From: Distichodus sexfasciatus | Lineage: Eukaryota; Chordata; Actinopteri; Characiformes; Distichodontidae | Direction of reading: 5' to 3' | NCBI GenBank assembly: GCA_032718565.1 | Contig: JAVGVS010000022.1 | Location: forward strand, 978,001 to 1,042,000 | Length of the DNA stretch: 64,000 bases | Program-made: the position numbers and the translations under genes | Notes under the pieces: generated by a model | The model's input: only the letters and a program-made list of their open reading frames with translations | What the model was told of the DNA's origin: nothing | The model's database searches: none | In this document: positions 1 through 10,700 of the stretch, one piece after another | Numbering within the stretch: the first letter of the stretch is position 1 | Layout: every line of letters begins with the position of its first letter

Positions 1-1585
1 ACTTGAATTTCACCTAAAGAGGTCAAAACAGTGAATTCCACCATTTAATATAAGAATTATATTTGCTGTTGAAGATAATGAAGTCTCTACACTTTTACAT
101 TTAAGTCAAATCTTCTACAATAAAAGAAACACTTCCAATGTGAAGAACAAGTGTTTAAACTTCATAATGGGACCCAGCATGTGATGCAGCACTGCCTCAG
201 ACACTTTCTCTTTAAGCTACAGAGTCCACCATTCAGTTTTATAGCACAGTAGCGCATAGAGGCCTCACATTTCACCTGAAAACAGATGTTCCACAGTGTT
301 AAGAATGTGCCTAATGGAGGCTGTAAAGTATAATCAAACATTCTCTACCTTGCAGTCATAAGACAAAAACGAAATAAGTTCAACAAAATGAGAACTTCCA
401 AATGCAGTTGAGCATCATCTATAGTAGAGATGACGATAAAGTCTGAGTTAGACTTGAACATCTGGCAGGTGAAAACATTCGTCCGTGCTTAAATGCTTGA
501 AATCAATGACTCAGAATTCTGCAAAATTGGTATCAATTTTTTAATAATAGTCAAATCAGTCAGATTTATGTGAATCAATATCAAAATATCTGTAGCTGAA
601 GTAAATCATTTCAAAATTGTAAATCGCGATTAAAGTTTTAATAACAGTAAAACTAAACCACTCAGAATTTTGACAAACAATATCAAAATGTTTGTCAAAC
701 TGAATCACTCAGTATTTTGTGAATCAATATCAAAATGTAATAGTTCAATTGAATCACTCCAAATTTTGTCAGTCGATATAAAAACAACAGCACTATGAGC
801 AAATGTACACACTGTAAATCTGTCCCATATCCCATACTCTTCTTGTTTTCGATCACAGGCAAGGTCTTTTGCAACATGGCTTATTTGGCAAATGGCTTAT
901 TTTTTTCCTGAACCGTTTGAACATCAGGTGTCAAAACCACACACAGAGAGCAGGTCTGCAGGCAAAAACAGGCGGTCGCTACTCCGCTTAGTCCTAATTG
1001 TTCGACAGTGAACGCGTTCTGGTTAATACTCTGCAAGCTCGGCCTTGTACCGAACACAAGCCACTATCAAAACTCAGAACCTGGCAGGGCTTTTCTCAGA
1101 GCCAGTTTCAGATTAGAGCAGATTCACACATCAAAGCCTTTTCACTGAGAGTTTTCATCTGACTGCGTGCTGGGAAACACCATAGAACAGTCACATCCTG
1201 CAAAAACCAGCCGCTCTCAGGAAGGACCAGCATTTCAGGAGTGATTATTATGGTACTTTTGGGCCACATTACCTTTCCACACGTATTATTTATACAGCCG
1301 TTTCACGGAGAGAAAGTAATAGCAAGCGCAACAAAAAAATAGGTGCAGAGCCGGCCCAAAGTCAAAAGTCAAAGTTTCCTAAATGAAGTCTCCCGCCTGT
1401 TTTGTGCTAGCAGGGATAAATCGATGTCTCAGAGGCACTGGTGCATGTTCATAAATACAAGAAAAGGATGAAAAGTCTGGTATTAGAAATAGCTTGGACT
1501 GAATATGAAATCAAGGCGAATAGAAGAACCGAGGCTGGGATTCACCGCTGACCCTTCAACTCCCGCTCAAATAGATACTGCACAG
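1..1585. other. non-coding DNA, mostly unique
   Basis: No open frame with recognisable protein character is visible, and no paired splice sites stand out. Apart from the degenerate tandem repeat at 500-790, the segment shows no similarity to other parts of the window. The short open frame near 695-877 on the minus strand is AT-rich and uninformative. Confidence 0.6.
500..790. repeat. degenerate AT-rich tandem repeat
   Basis: The phrases 'CACTCAGAATTTTG' and 'AATCAATATCAAAATGT' recur with drift, for example near 508, 658, 705 and 757, at irregular spacing of about 50-75 bases. This looks like an old, diverged tandem array. It codes for nothing recognisable. Confidence 0.5.
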
Positions 1586-1587
1586 TA

Positions 1588-2300
1588 GGGGTGTAACCGT
1601 CCAAAAGTTCCATCACAATACAATATTATGTCAGTTCACGGAAAGCGATACGACGTCTGCCGATATCAAGTCTGCTACGATACAATTTTGATTCGATCCA
1701 TTTCAGCAGCAAGCAATTGGTATGAGACGATGTCATATCAGTCATTTTACACAATCACTTCCGTTTAGGGATGCACGATATGGGAATTATCAGCCGATAC
1801 CGATATCCAATATTTTTCATGATTATATCTGTCGATGCAGATGAATGAGGACGGCAGAGACGAGCGCATTAAGACAAGAGTTCCACCTGCACACAATTGG
1901 GCACAAAAATAACGATTCTGACATTTCTTACACAATGCCAAATCAAGCGAGCGTGAAAGCAGAGGGTTTATCACTTCGAGCTTAGTGCACAAAGTCACTT
2001 ACCGCCCTAAGTGGTGTACCAAGCCAAATAGGGCGCGTATGACTCTCATGCACTACCTAGAGCGTAGAGAGCCATTAAGCTACAACCCCAGCTAGTTCCT
2101 GAGATGCACAGAGAAGTATGATAAGAGCACCTTATAAATCTAAACATCGGTCTAATGCCGATATGATCCGCTGTTATTATGCATCCCTACTTCCGTTTGA
2201 CGTTTTTACTGCTAAGCTACAGCCGTAGACAGAGTATACAGAGTAGCTCATGTATTCACTCTTAATTAAAACAACTGTGATGACACCAGCTGGCGTCTCT
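1588..2300 (-). mobile_element. GTGTAACGAT-family MITE, interrupted
   Basis: Begins 'AGGGGTGTAACC' and continues with 'TACGATACAATTTTGATTCG' and 'ACACAATCACTTCC', phrases also found near 20,940, 37,790 and 38,700. It is split by a separate element at 1766-2189: the host phrase resumes after the insertion as 'CTTCCGTTTGACG'. The outer right boundary is not clear. Confidence 0.5.
1766..2189. mobile_element. TAGGGATGC-family hAT-like MITE with perfect 8-bp target duplication
   Basis: A 424-bp element whose ends are 'TAGGGATGCACGATAT' and 'TTATTATGCATCCCTA'. It is flanked by identical 8-bp copies of CTTCCGTT (1758-1765 and 2190-2197). Short TAGGG-type inverted ends with an 8-bp duplication are typical of hAT transposons. 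No transposase frame is present, so it is non-autonomous. An internal module around 1996-2135 recurs in reverse near 18,830-18,977. Confidence 0.75.
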
Positions 2301-2465
2301 GCACTGGCTTGGCGAGGGATGTTACAACACGTATGATGGTATAATTGATGTTTTCCCAGCGTACCCGATATTATTAGCTGATATGAGCTGATTAAAGATG
2401 AATCGATATCTACATAAGAATGATAAAAGAATAGGAAGAAAGTTCTGTGAACCATGTTGTGATTA

Positions 2466-2531
2466 TGTTATAACCATGTAATAGCCGTGTTAGCGTCACG
2501 ACAGCAATTCAATAATAACATGGTTATAACA
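2466..2531. repeat. imperfect inverted repeat (stem-loop)
   Basis: 'GTTATAACCATGT' near 2467-2479 is mirrored by 'ACATGGTTATAAC' near 2518-2530, with a loop of about 40 bases. It could be a relic of a transposon end or a chance palindrome in AT-rich DNA. Confidence 0.4.
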
Positions 2532-2539
2532 CGGTCCAT

Positions 2540-3212
2540 AAGCAGGTTATTATTGAAACGCTGCATTGATGTAGACTGACGTATCGTTACTCCACCAAAG
2601 AGGACAAAGCAACATGGATAACGCATCCCTACCTATGAAACCAGACTCATATTCTTCAAACTCAGCACCATTTAAAAATGCCAAGCTGTGAAACAAGCGA
2701 AACGTAACACCTTTTGCTGGAAAACGATTTATCGTCAAAGACTCGGCATCCAAAGCGAGGCCGGCGGCGGGAACGGGTGTCAGTCTTCCTGGCTTGTCGA
2801 GCTTAGCCGACCCGCCGCTCGGAACGCCGGTGGTCTCTGGCAGGTTTTCTCACTCCGTCTTCTCACACCGGCGGGCGCCTACAGCGGGCCACGTTTGATA
2901 GCGGGCGATAAATTACCCAACTGTAAAAACACGGTCGCGGGAGACGGGTGTAAGGCACAGACGCCAAAAGCGCTCTCCTGAGGCTCGGGAGGTTTTAATG
3001 CGGTCCTGGTGGAAGATTTGTCAAAGGAAGAGCTTTCTTTTTTATAGCGTCTAGTGTAGTTCTAGAAAGGACACATTTAGCACGAAAAAGAGCTTGCCAA
3101 TTGTACTTGGTTTTGCAAACATGATTTGTGACTTAATTTTAAAAGGTGCTGCGGTAAGGGATCGGCTCTTTTCTTCTGGAAGGTGCCATTGTGGTTGACG
3201 GCCTAATTTTTC

Positions 3213-3244
<32 letters not shown>

Positions 3245-3788
3245 GACTGAGCTGTTTCATTTGTCCTGTGTGGTCTGGTCAGTGTCCCGGAAGATATAAA
3301 AACGATAAACACGAAAACGTGCAGCAGTTTTATAATCTTAATAACGATCTGGGACGGTACGAATCTGTCATTAAAAATATATCAGGTTATCCAACGTGCC
3401 AAATGTGTCAGTAAATCATCAGGCCATTAAATGTGCTGAAGCTGGCTAATCTAAAAAACAGTTAAGATCTTTGGGGTTAGTCTCATCATTTTATGATGTG
3501 ATGCGATCAGACAGCTGTAAGCATTTTGTATAATCGCTTATTAACCTTCTTAAACCGTACAGGCTCGTTTATGACGTGTTTTAAGACAGGAAGGGAAAAA
3601 AGCCAAGAAAATGGGCTTTTCCTCATTGAGAGTGATATTGTATTAAACTGCAAAATCTAAAAATGTGTATCTGTCCAACCAAGTTTCATTAAAAAAGCTT
3701 TTAAAATGCTGCACTCAGAACAATTACTACAAAAATATAAAGTTATGTTAACACATATTATAGCAAATAGCAAAAATGTTTTTACGCT
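2540..3788. other. non-coding DNA with a GC-rich patch
   Basis: Positions about 2,690-2,985 are GC-rich with several CpGs, unlike the AT-rich surroundings. The open frame across this patch (2688-2981, plus strand) has no recognisable domain and no convincing splice sites. A TG tract lies at 3213-3245. The rest shows nothing I can name. Confidence 0.5.
3213..3245. repeat. (TG)n microsatellite
   Basis: Uninterrupted TG dinucleotides with one C substitution near the 3' end. Confidence 0.9.
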
Positions 3789-3904
3789 CCCATATTATAC
3801 TCTTAAAATAGGTCTATGAGCTCCACTAAACATATCTCCGAAGTAGTTTGCTGTAAATACCTCTCATATTAGGAAAAAGTCATTTTTTTCATAATATGGG
3901 ACCT
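3789..3904. mobile_element. GGTCCCATATTAT-family MITE, miniature
   Basis: About 116 bp, starting 'CTCCCATATTATACTC' and ending 'CATAATATGGGACC', so the ends are inverted repeats. The inner phrase 'CTATGAGCTCCACTAAACAT' is the reverse complement of the right part of the longer copies at 12,660-13,070 and 60,065-60,456. It appears to be an internally deleted or solo-end derivative. Confidence 0.6.
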
Positions 3905-4827
3905 TGTTTCTATTGTTTCTATTAAATGAGAAAACAAACCTGTAACTTTCTCAGTGCTCCGAAACCATTTTTATGCATTAAATGTGCGACTTCCAAATAA
4001 ACCTTTCTGCAAATCCATTTCCTGTGGGCTTACACCAAGCAGAACTGTAACCAGTTTTAAATTCTGCTACCAAAAGCGTGAAGACCGTTCCACACAATCA
4101 CATCCTCGGGTTCTTATCCAAATTGCGAAGGAGCATTTTAATATATTTGCTCACGTATTTTATCCCAAAACACTTCATTCATATCAGCTCATTAGCTTGT
4201 GTTCTGGTAATTCTGACAATAATTACTTCGGTTCACACCACAGAAACACGTAAGCAGACGTTTCTGCATTGTGACCCCTGCTGGGCTGAAACATTTATCA
4301 CTGCCCACAGTATTCATAACTGAAATTAGTCCAAGTTCAACTGGAAATCAAATGTTTTTAGTCACCTTAAAAAGATAATTAAATCTTTCGATTCCATTTG
4401 ATTCGTGACTCTAAGTAACATGCCGTGCCACTTCAAATACCTTCGCTGCTGTAACGCTGCCAATCTACTAAAAACTGTGAAATACCAAAGTGTTAAAGTC
4501 CAGACGGAGAAGCCAAACAGTGGTGCATTTTATAAAGCCCTTATAAAACACGGGCTGACGGATTCGCTCCACTTCTTACTACACCAAAACAAATTCTGAT
4601 TGTCTCAACTCCTCCGTCCTGCTTTCCATTCTTTTCTCCCAAAGCAGCCAGAAAGCCTCCTCACTGTCAACTCCACTATGACAAGGTTATGTTCTCCTTG
4701 AGGGACCGTCACTGCTCTGTCTGCTCTGGACTATTCCCCTTTGAAATCTGGCAACCCAGATCCTGCCGGTCGGGGAACCGGCTCGCTCACACACTTTACG
4801 GAGCGTGACACTGCGGGCCGCCTGGCT
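3905..4827. other. non-coding DNA, no recognised feature
   Basis: Overlapping short open frames on the plus strand (3954-4253, 4078-4323, 4405-4599) have no recognisable motif and disagree in frame. No repeat family of the window was recognised here. Confidence 0.5.
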
Positions 4828-5239
4828 AAACCCACAGAGACGGAAACACATTTGGTAAAAGGAGTGCATATTTATTTACGTGTGAGAGCTATAGGACTGG
4901 ACGATATGATCTCAAAGCAATATCACGATTAACTGAAACTTCGATCTCGATTACAATTAATCCACTTTTTATTTGCCCTAATAGTTCATGGCTAGTTCAT
5001 GACAACACACGGTAGTATATTTTTATGGGGACAGCTCATGAACACGCAGCAGGGAAAGTTTAGATTTTTTTAAGTATTAATAGAATTAGCGAAAGTGAGG
5101 GATTATTTGGCATTGTGAACACACCACAGCACAGCACACAGTGAACCACAACCAAATGTGACCTCTACATTTGCCCATACGTGAAGGAGCAGTGGGCAGC
5201 TGACATGGGCAGCACCTGAGGAACAGTGCTTGGGGACGG
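4828..5239. repeat. copy 1 of a ~410-bp duplicated segment
   Basis: Closely matches 7698-8103 from 'AAACCCACAGAGACGG' to 'CTTGGGGACGG'. It includes a GGCGATAT-family fragment ('GGACTGGACGATATGA'), a unique spacer containing 'GGCTAGTTCATGACAACACA', and the tail half of a SINE-A copy. Differences are scattered single bases and small gaps. Both copies share variants that set them apart from other SINE-A copies ('CAGTGAACCACAACC', 'GAGGAACAGTGC'), so they descend from one composite. Confidence 0.8.
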
Positions 5240-5303
5240 ATTCAAATCGGCCACCTTCTGATCACGGGGCAAACACCCAACCGTTACGCCACCAACTGCC
5301 CCT
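5090..5303 (-). mobile_element. SINE-A copy
   Basis: Read on the minus strand it has a tRNA-like head (complement of 'CGTTACGCCACCAACTGCCC' near 5283-5302) and the family tail 'CACTGTGTGCTGTGCTGTGG'. The part between 'GGGGACGG' and 'ATTCAAATCGGCC' is deleted compared with other copies. SINEs of this type are copied by RNA polymerase III and moved by a partner LINE. Confidence 0.8.
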
Positions 5304-5720
5304 AAATACAGACTCTGTGTGTGTGTGTGTGTTTTTTTTTCCAGTCCCTCCCAAGTGACACCTGTACAGACTCTCTTTATTAGGACTGACTTGTTGGGAC
5401 AATCGAGCCCTGCTCCTTTGTGAGGGTCCTTATTCGCCCCAAAGCCGTGACCGAGTTCCCGCTGGACGACAACAATGCAGCTTTTAGCGCCATTACAATT
5501 CCAATCAGCCGAGGAAGAGGAGCCGAGGACACGGTAGGAGTGGGCGGAAATTCTGGAGTTTAGAGTCTCCTGATAGAGTTCAGTGCTAAGATCTCAATAA
5601 ACAAGAGCAATGGCAGAGTGACAGAAAGGAGACGTGAGCAGTCACAACTACACAAAGGAAGATGTCTTCAAATGCACATATTGACGTCTGAAAGGTACCA
5701 TGCTGCATTCTATATCAGAA
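5304..5720. other. non-coding DNA, possible conserved block
   Basis: A short TG/T tract at 5316-5340 is followed by moderately GC-rich unique DNA with 'CTTTATTAGGACTGACTTG' and 'TTAGCGCCATTACAATTCC'. It resembles conserved non-coding sequence in texture only. No comparison could be run. Confidence 0.35.
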
Positions 5721-5850
5721 TCAGAATCAGAAAACTTTATTCAGGAAAATGCTCACACCACGACTGCACAATTCACAAAGACACAAGGACAGGACAATAA
5801 AGAATAGTACCCAATAAAGAATAGTACCCAATAAAGAATAGTACCCAAAA
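5720..5850. repeat. retroposon-like 3' end with 17-bp tandem tail
   Basis: 'ATCAGAATCAGAAAACTTTA' resembles a common teleost interspersed-repeat motif. It is followed about 60 bases later by three near-identical 17-bp units of 'AATAAAGAATAGTACCC' (about 5798-5848). A tandemly repeated short tail is typical of some LINE and SINE 3' ends. The family assignment is inference. Confidence 0.5.
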
Positions 5851-6173
5851 ATTTACTATTTACTAAAATAATGTCAAGTTAATTGAATATAGGATTTTTT
5901 TCTTTTCTATTATTCTGGATTATAAGTAATAATTATCTACGGAGTTAAACCATATTAGGAACAAAAAAGACTTCATGATACAGATTGCAGAGTATACTAT
6001 AAACAGGATTTAAAAAAAACAATATAAATTTAGACTGGGGCAAAATGGAGTTCATCTGCAAAGAAAATGTTAAAAAGAACAACAAAAAAGGTGCCAAAAT
6101 ATATTTTCCTAAAAAAACATTTTTGAGCACACATATCTTTCTTAGAATTTCTCCAAGAACATTTAAATCAGAT

Positions 6174-6766
6174 TAAGGGCCTGTTTATACGTATGCGGAT
6201 ATTTTTATGAACGCATATTTTTTTATTCATTTGAGCCTTTTGTTTACACGTAAACAAGTTTTAGCCACCTCAAACGCATATTTTTTTAAACGGCCTCCAG
6301 ATTTTTCAAAACCCTGGATTCTGTGTATATGAGTAAACAAAAGCCCAAACGTATAAAAATATATGCGTTTATTAAAATATCTGCATACAAGTAAACAGGC
6401 CTTTTTTAAACCGAATGTTTCGCAAACGCAAAAAAAGTAAAAAAATATGCGTTTATTAGAATATCCACATGCACGTAAACAGGCCTTTTTTTTAAGCAAA
6501 TGTTGTGTAAACACAATTTAAAAAATAAATGTGTAAAAAATATGTTTATAAAAATATCTGCTTACTTGTCAACAGGACTTTTTTTAATCGAATGTCGTAT
6601 AAACGTAATAAAAAAAATTAACATAAAAATATATGCGTTTATAGAAATATCAGCATACGTGTAAATGGGCCTTTTTTTAACCAAATGTCATGTAAACGCA
6701 ATTAAAAAAATAAACGTATAAAGAATGTGTTTATAAAAATATCCGCATACGTGTAAGCAGGCCCTA
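6174..6766. mobile_element. GGGCCTG-family hAT-like MITE with internal tandem repeats
   Basis: About 593 bp, bounded by inverted repeats of ~33 bp ('AAGGGCCTGTTTATACGTAT' and the complement of 'ATACGTGTAAGCAGGCCCTA' without its first base). Imperfect 8-bp flanks (AATCAGAT/AATCATGT, 6 of 8) suggest a hAT-type duplication. Inside are about four 85-95-bp tandem units, each repeating an end-like phrase 'ATATCCGCATACGTGTAAAC' plus a T-run. The minus-strand frame at 6227-6514 is only the repeat read through. Confidence 0.75.
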
Positions 6767-7636
6767 AATCATGTTGTATAAATCAGACTTCTTGAGCAGA
6801 TTAGTCCCGAAAAACGAAAATGACACAAGTTTTCCTTTGTGTCAAGCTTTGTTTGTAGCATGACGTTGGATTTAATTTGCCTTACTTGACACTGCCGCTC
6901 CTGCTGTGTGACTACTGCATGTGAACATGGCCATGACGATGCTGAAACAAAATATGTCGGTTTAATGCAGCCCTAATTAAGATTCCCTCAACGACTTACT
7001 CTAGCTGAGATGAAAACACTCATTTCTTTAAGTATATCTCCCTAATACAGTTTGACATTTATGGAACGAGCCTCAGAGAGATTGTTAAAACCAGCGCCTC
7101 CTTCATCACGGGACCAGTGACAGAAAGACAACTTTGACAAATACAAGTGCGAGGATTTGGGGGGAAAACGTCCCTCAGCTTGATTTATGGTTGAGTTCAG
7201 CATCTGCGGTGTCACGCGCTCCAGTATTCTTCATCTGTCTGCTCCCTCCAGTCCGCTTTTGTCATCTGCTCATACGGCCCTTGCGACCTTCCAGCGCGGA
7301 GGAAATATAAATCTCACTCAGCTGCGTCCCGTAAGAAGAGTTTTCATAGACCTCTGGGCGATTCGGAAATAAAATCTCATGCTTTCTGCTGTTTAGTGGG
7401 TTTGCCCGCATTTGCTGCATTTACACTGGAATACACAGATAGATGGATGGATGGATGGAATCCAGATTTATGTGTATATTTTCCATATAGATACTGCAGA
7501 CTTCATACATTTAAACGGCCAGCATATAAAAACAAAAAGAGCCAAAAAGGGACCTCTCCAGGTTTCCTGACCATTTTGGCAAATTTGAACTAATTCCTTC
7601 CTTGTTGCATTTTAAATATTTTTTGCTATAAAGTTA
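6767..7636. other. non-coding DNA
   Basis: Mostly unique, with a short GATG tetranucleotide run at 7440-7458. No recognisable protein, RNA or repeat family was seen. The plus-strand open frames at 7187-7372 and 7396-7593 have no domain. Confidence 0.5.
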
Positions 7637-7697
7637 AAGTGAGTATTTATTTGTCATTGTGAACACACCACAGCACAGCACACAGTGCACCACAATG
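7637..7697 (-). mobile_element. SINE-A tail fragment
   Basis: Carries only the family 3' part ('TTTGTCATTGTGAACACACC', 'CACAGCACAGCACACAGTGC') and stops abruptly at the start of the duplicated segment at 7698. The junction lies inside the SINE, as expected if the duplication broke into or recombined with a resident SINE. Confidence 0.7.
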
Positions 7698-8103
7698 AAA
7701 CCCACAGAGACGGAAACGCATTTGGTAAAGGGAGTGCATATTTATTTACATGTGAGAGCTATAGGGCTGGACGATATGACCTCAAAGCAATATCACGATT
7801 AACTGAAACTTTGATGTCGATTACAATTAATCCACTTTTTATTTGCCCTAATAGTTCATGGCTAGTTCATGACAACACACGGTAGTATATTTTTATGGGG
7901 ACAGCTCATGAACACGGCGCAGGGAAAGTTTTGATTTTTTAAGTTTTAAAAGAATTAGCGAAAGTGAGTGATTATTTGTCATTGTGAACACAGTACAGCA
8001 CACAGTGAACCACAACCAAATGTGACCTCTGCATTTGACCATACGTGAAGAAGCAGTGGGCAGCTGACACGGGCAGCACCTGAGGAACAGTGCTTGGGGA
8101 CGG
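7698..8103. repeat. copy 2 of the ~410-bp duplicated segment
   Basis: Near-identical to 4828-5239 in the same orientation, about 2.9 kb away. It starts exactly where a truncated SINE-A ends. Copy 2 keeps the sequence beyond 'GGGGACGG' ('TACCTTGCTCATGAG'), whereas copy 1 has a deletion there. Confidence 0.8.
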
Positions 8104-8216
8104 TACCTTGCTCATGAGTACTGGTATCTTTATGAGACCAGTATCTGCACCGGGAATCCCTTCACAGGGAACACAGGGAGAACTCCCTAAATATTATGCC
8201 AGCAACTGCCCCAAAA
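7955..8216 (-). mobile_element. SINE-A copy
   Basis: The minus strand carries the family body and ends at a degraded tRNA-like head (complement of 'GCCAGCAACTGCCCC'). The middle, about 8,115-8,195, is rearranged: 'GTACTGGTATC' and 'ACCAGTATCTGC' form a short inverted repeat not seen in other copies. Confidence 0.7.
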
Positions 8217-9900
8217 TGCAGTCCCTTTATCACTGTGAGCACACGACACGAATAAATCACTCTGAATTTTAAAGCACAAATACTGTGTACAATTCTGTTC
8301 AATCCCTATAATCTGTCACTGTCAGGCAGAACAGAACGTTTAAAAAACGATGTATATTCATAATATATATGAACATTGTGTTGTCAAAGTTGCTATCACA
8401 CAGACAAAGTAAAGATATGACTTGTTGCGCTCTCGGCTTCTGCACAGCTCGTCTGGGTGACAAGGGGGAGGAGTTAAGAGGGTTTGGCCATCGTCAAAGC
8501 GTCCAACTGACGTGAGAGATGTAGTCTCAAGTTAGTTAGTTAACTTTCAGGCCAATGTAAAGACTGACCAACAGAATTGTTTGATGACAAAAAATAAAAA
8601 TGACCAAAAGTGGACTTTCGGTTTCCGCCCGACAGTGACGATATCTACCCACTGGTCAATGAGACGATTTTTATAATAATTATTTTGTGGCAAATTTTAA
8701 TCTGAAAGAACGTTGAAAAATATGCTGCCTTTAGATTGCAGTCCTAATTAAAATAAAATGTACATTCTCATATTTAACCAAATAAAACGTTTGGCAAAGT
8801 TATGGTCAAAAGTGGTCTTATTGTATTGACTCACAATGTACAGCATGATGTTAAACTTTTAATGGCAGCACTTGAGCTTTCCCAGGGCTTAACTAAAGTC
8901 TAATTTGTACAGTTTTACAGATTAACGGCATCACGCTTAGGTGCTAAATGGACTTGAGGAGTGATTGACACACAAGAGCTTATTATGCAGACGTCAGTTC
9001 CAGGGTGAAGGAGGGAGGGAAGGAGGGGAAAAATGGATAAAAACGACAGTATTCATAAAGACCTTTCTGTGGATATTTTAACCCGGCATCTTAATTGCAA
9101 ATGCCCAATTCGATACGTCGCCTTTCGACTGCTGCCCTACCGAGGTAAAAAAAAATGGAAATTCTCACATATAACCAAATAAAGCTGTTCTATCTGGAAG
9201 CTTTCGCTTCATTAGAGGAATAATGGTGGGAAAAAGCAGCATTAGGAAGGACGGGCTGAAAAATATTATGCTAATTTCCTCCCACTTTAAACGGAAAAAA
9301 GCAAAAAAAAAAAAAAACAGGTAAAAAGCATTAAAGAGGCGTACTCCTCCTCTCCTCTCCGCTCCTCTCCTCTCCAGTAAGCACAGATGAAATCTGAAGT
9401 TTGAGCACCGGCTCCATTATCTCCCCCACAAAGGGGGCGAGGAGGAAGAGAGCGGGGCGAGTCAATGCCGAGCGCGGGACTCCTTTCAGCCGATTATCAG
9501 ACCAAAGCATCAAATTAGGAAAATGAAAGGTACAAGATAAAGCCGGAGTGACGGGGACGAGGGAGGCGGCTGAAAGGGGGCTGATTGAAAATGGAAACAG
9601 AGGGACGTGAAGGCGCGAGCGAGCCGGCGCATCGAGCGTTCCTTGCTAATCGATCGAGCGAGCGAACAGGAAATCAGGAGCCATTAGTCGTATTAAGGCA
9701 GGGCTTTAAGAGCAGCCTGGCAAGAAAAAATCATATAAAACACGGAAAAAAAACAGAATAATTGGGCCTCTTCTCTTTATTCCAGGATCGTGTCTCGCGC
9801 CCTCATTTACGCGCCTGTTTTGTTACACTGTTTGTCTTCTTTTAATTCCCAGAGGGAGGAAAAAGCTGGCGCCGGCGTGATGGGAAAACTGACGAGGCGC
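8217..9900. other. low-repeat non-coding DNA, possible conserved non-coding elements
   Basis: Almost free of the window's repeat families. Sub-blocks near 8,905-9,000, 9,055-9,130, 9,195-9,290 and 9,600-9,730 are balanced in composition and rich in ATTA/TAAT cores, for example 'GGCATCTTAATTGCAAATGC' and 'GCCATTAGTCGTATTAAGGC'. Such texture is common in vertebrate regulatory islands. An A-run lies at about 9,304-9,317 and a CTCCT-rich patch at 9,345-9,375. Function is inference. Confidence 0.35.
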
Positions 9901-10330
9901 AAAAAAAAATGGCACCGCCTTTGAATGTGTGCCAAGCTAATGCTCTTATACCTCGAACAAGTGCACGATAAAGACGTATAATGTACTCAATGTACACAAA
10001 GATGAGGAGAAGTGAAGCGCTGGAGAGCCCTGACTCAACAGGCTGCATGTTGTGTACACAGGTGTGGACAATAACGCAACAACTCAACAAATCAATTAGA
10101 TCTCCTTTCGAGCCATTAGACGCTGAGAGACGAACTAAAAGTGCAAAGCCAACAGCGTTCACCCTCCAGCATCGCTCTAATTCTCCTTTATACCACACCG
10201 CCTCGTTCCCTTTGTCTGCTCTTCTCTCTCTCTGGTGCACTTGTGCCCGTCCCTTTAAGACGAGGTCAGCAGCCCTTTTAAATGGACACTACACTACACT
10301 GACTCTTGAGTATCTCACATTTACAGCTTC
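9901..10330. other. non-coding DNA upstream of a polypyrimidine block
   Basis: Overlapping open frames on both strands (9842-10240 minus, 9981-10481 plus) have no recognisable domain, and the plus frame runs on into the CT repeat. Nothing supports a gene. Confidence 0.4.
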
Positions 10331-10339
10331 CTGTTACCC

Positions 10340-10700
10340 GTTTTCTCTCTCTTCATCTCGTGGATCCCCCCCCCCTTCGTTGTCCCCTTCTCTCTCACTC
10401 TCTCTCTCCCCCTCTCTCTCTCATTGTACCCTTCTCTCTCTCCCCCTTTCTCCACCCCCACTTGTGGCTCTCTCTCTCTAGCTCTTTCGCTCTTCTCTCT
10501 CTCTTCTCTCTCCTCTCTGTAGCGTGCTCTCTCTCTTTCTCTCATCTCATTCTCTCTCTTCTCTTTCCCTAGCTCCCTCTCTCTATCTCTTATCCTCTTT
10601 TTTCTCTTTAGCTCTCTCTCTCTCTTCTCTCCTCCTAGATCTCGCTCTCTTACTCTCGCTTCTCTCTCTCTTTCTCTCTCACGTTCTTCATTTTTCCTGT
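10340..10700. repeat. CT-rich polypyrimidine tract
   Basis: About 360 bases of CTCTCT, TCTTTC and CCCC runs with few purines on the plus strand. It yields long artificial frames in several phases (Ser/Leu-rich on plus, Arg/Glu-rich on minus). Such tracts can adopt triplex DNA and often vary in length. Confidence 0.9.

Noticed and set aside
2688..2981. GC-rich open frame as an exon or CpG-island promoter
   Set aside because: Locally GC-rich, but no domain, no donor/acceptor pair and no TATA or initiator context that I could support.
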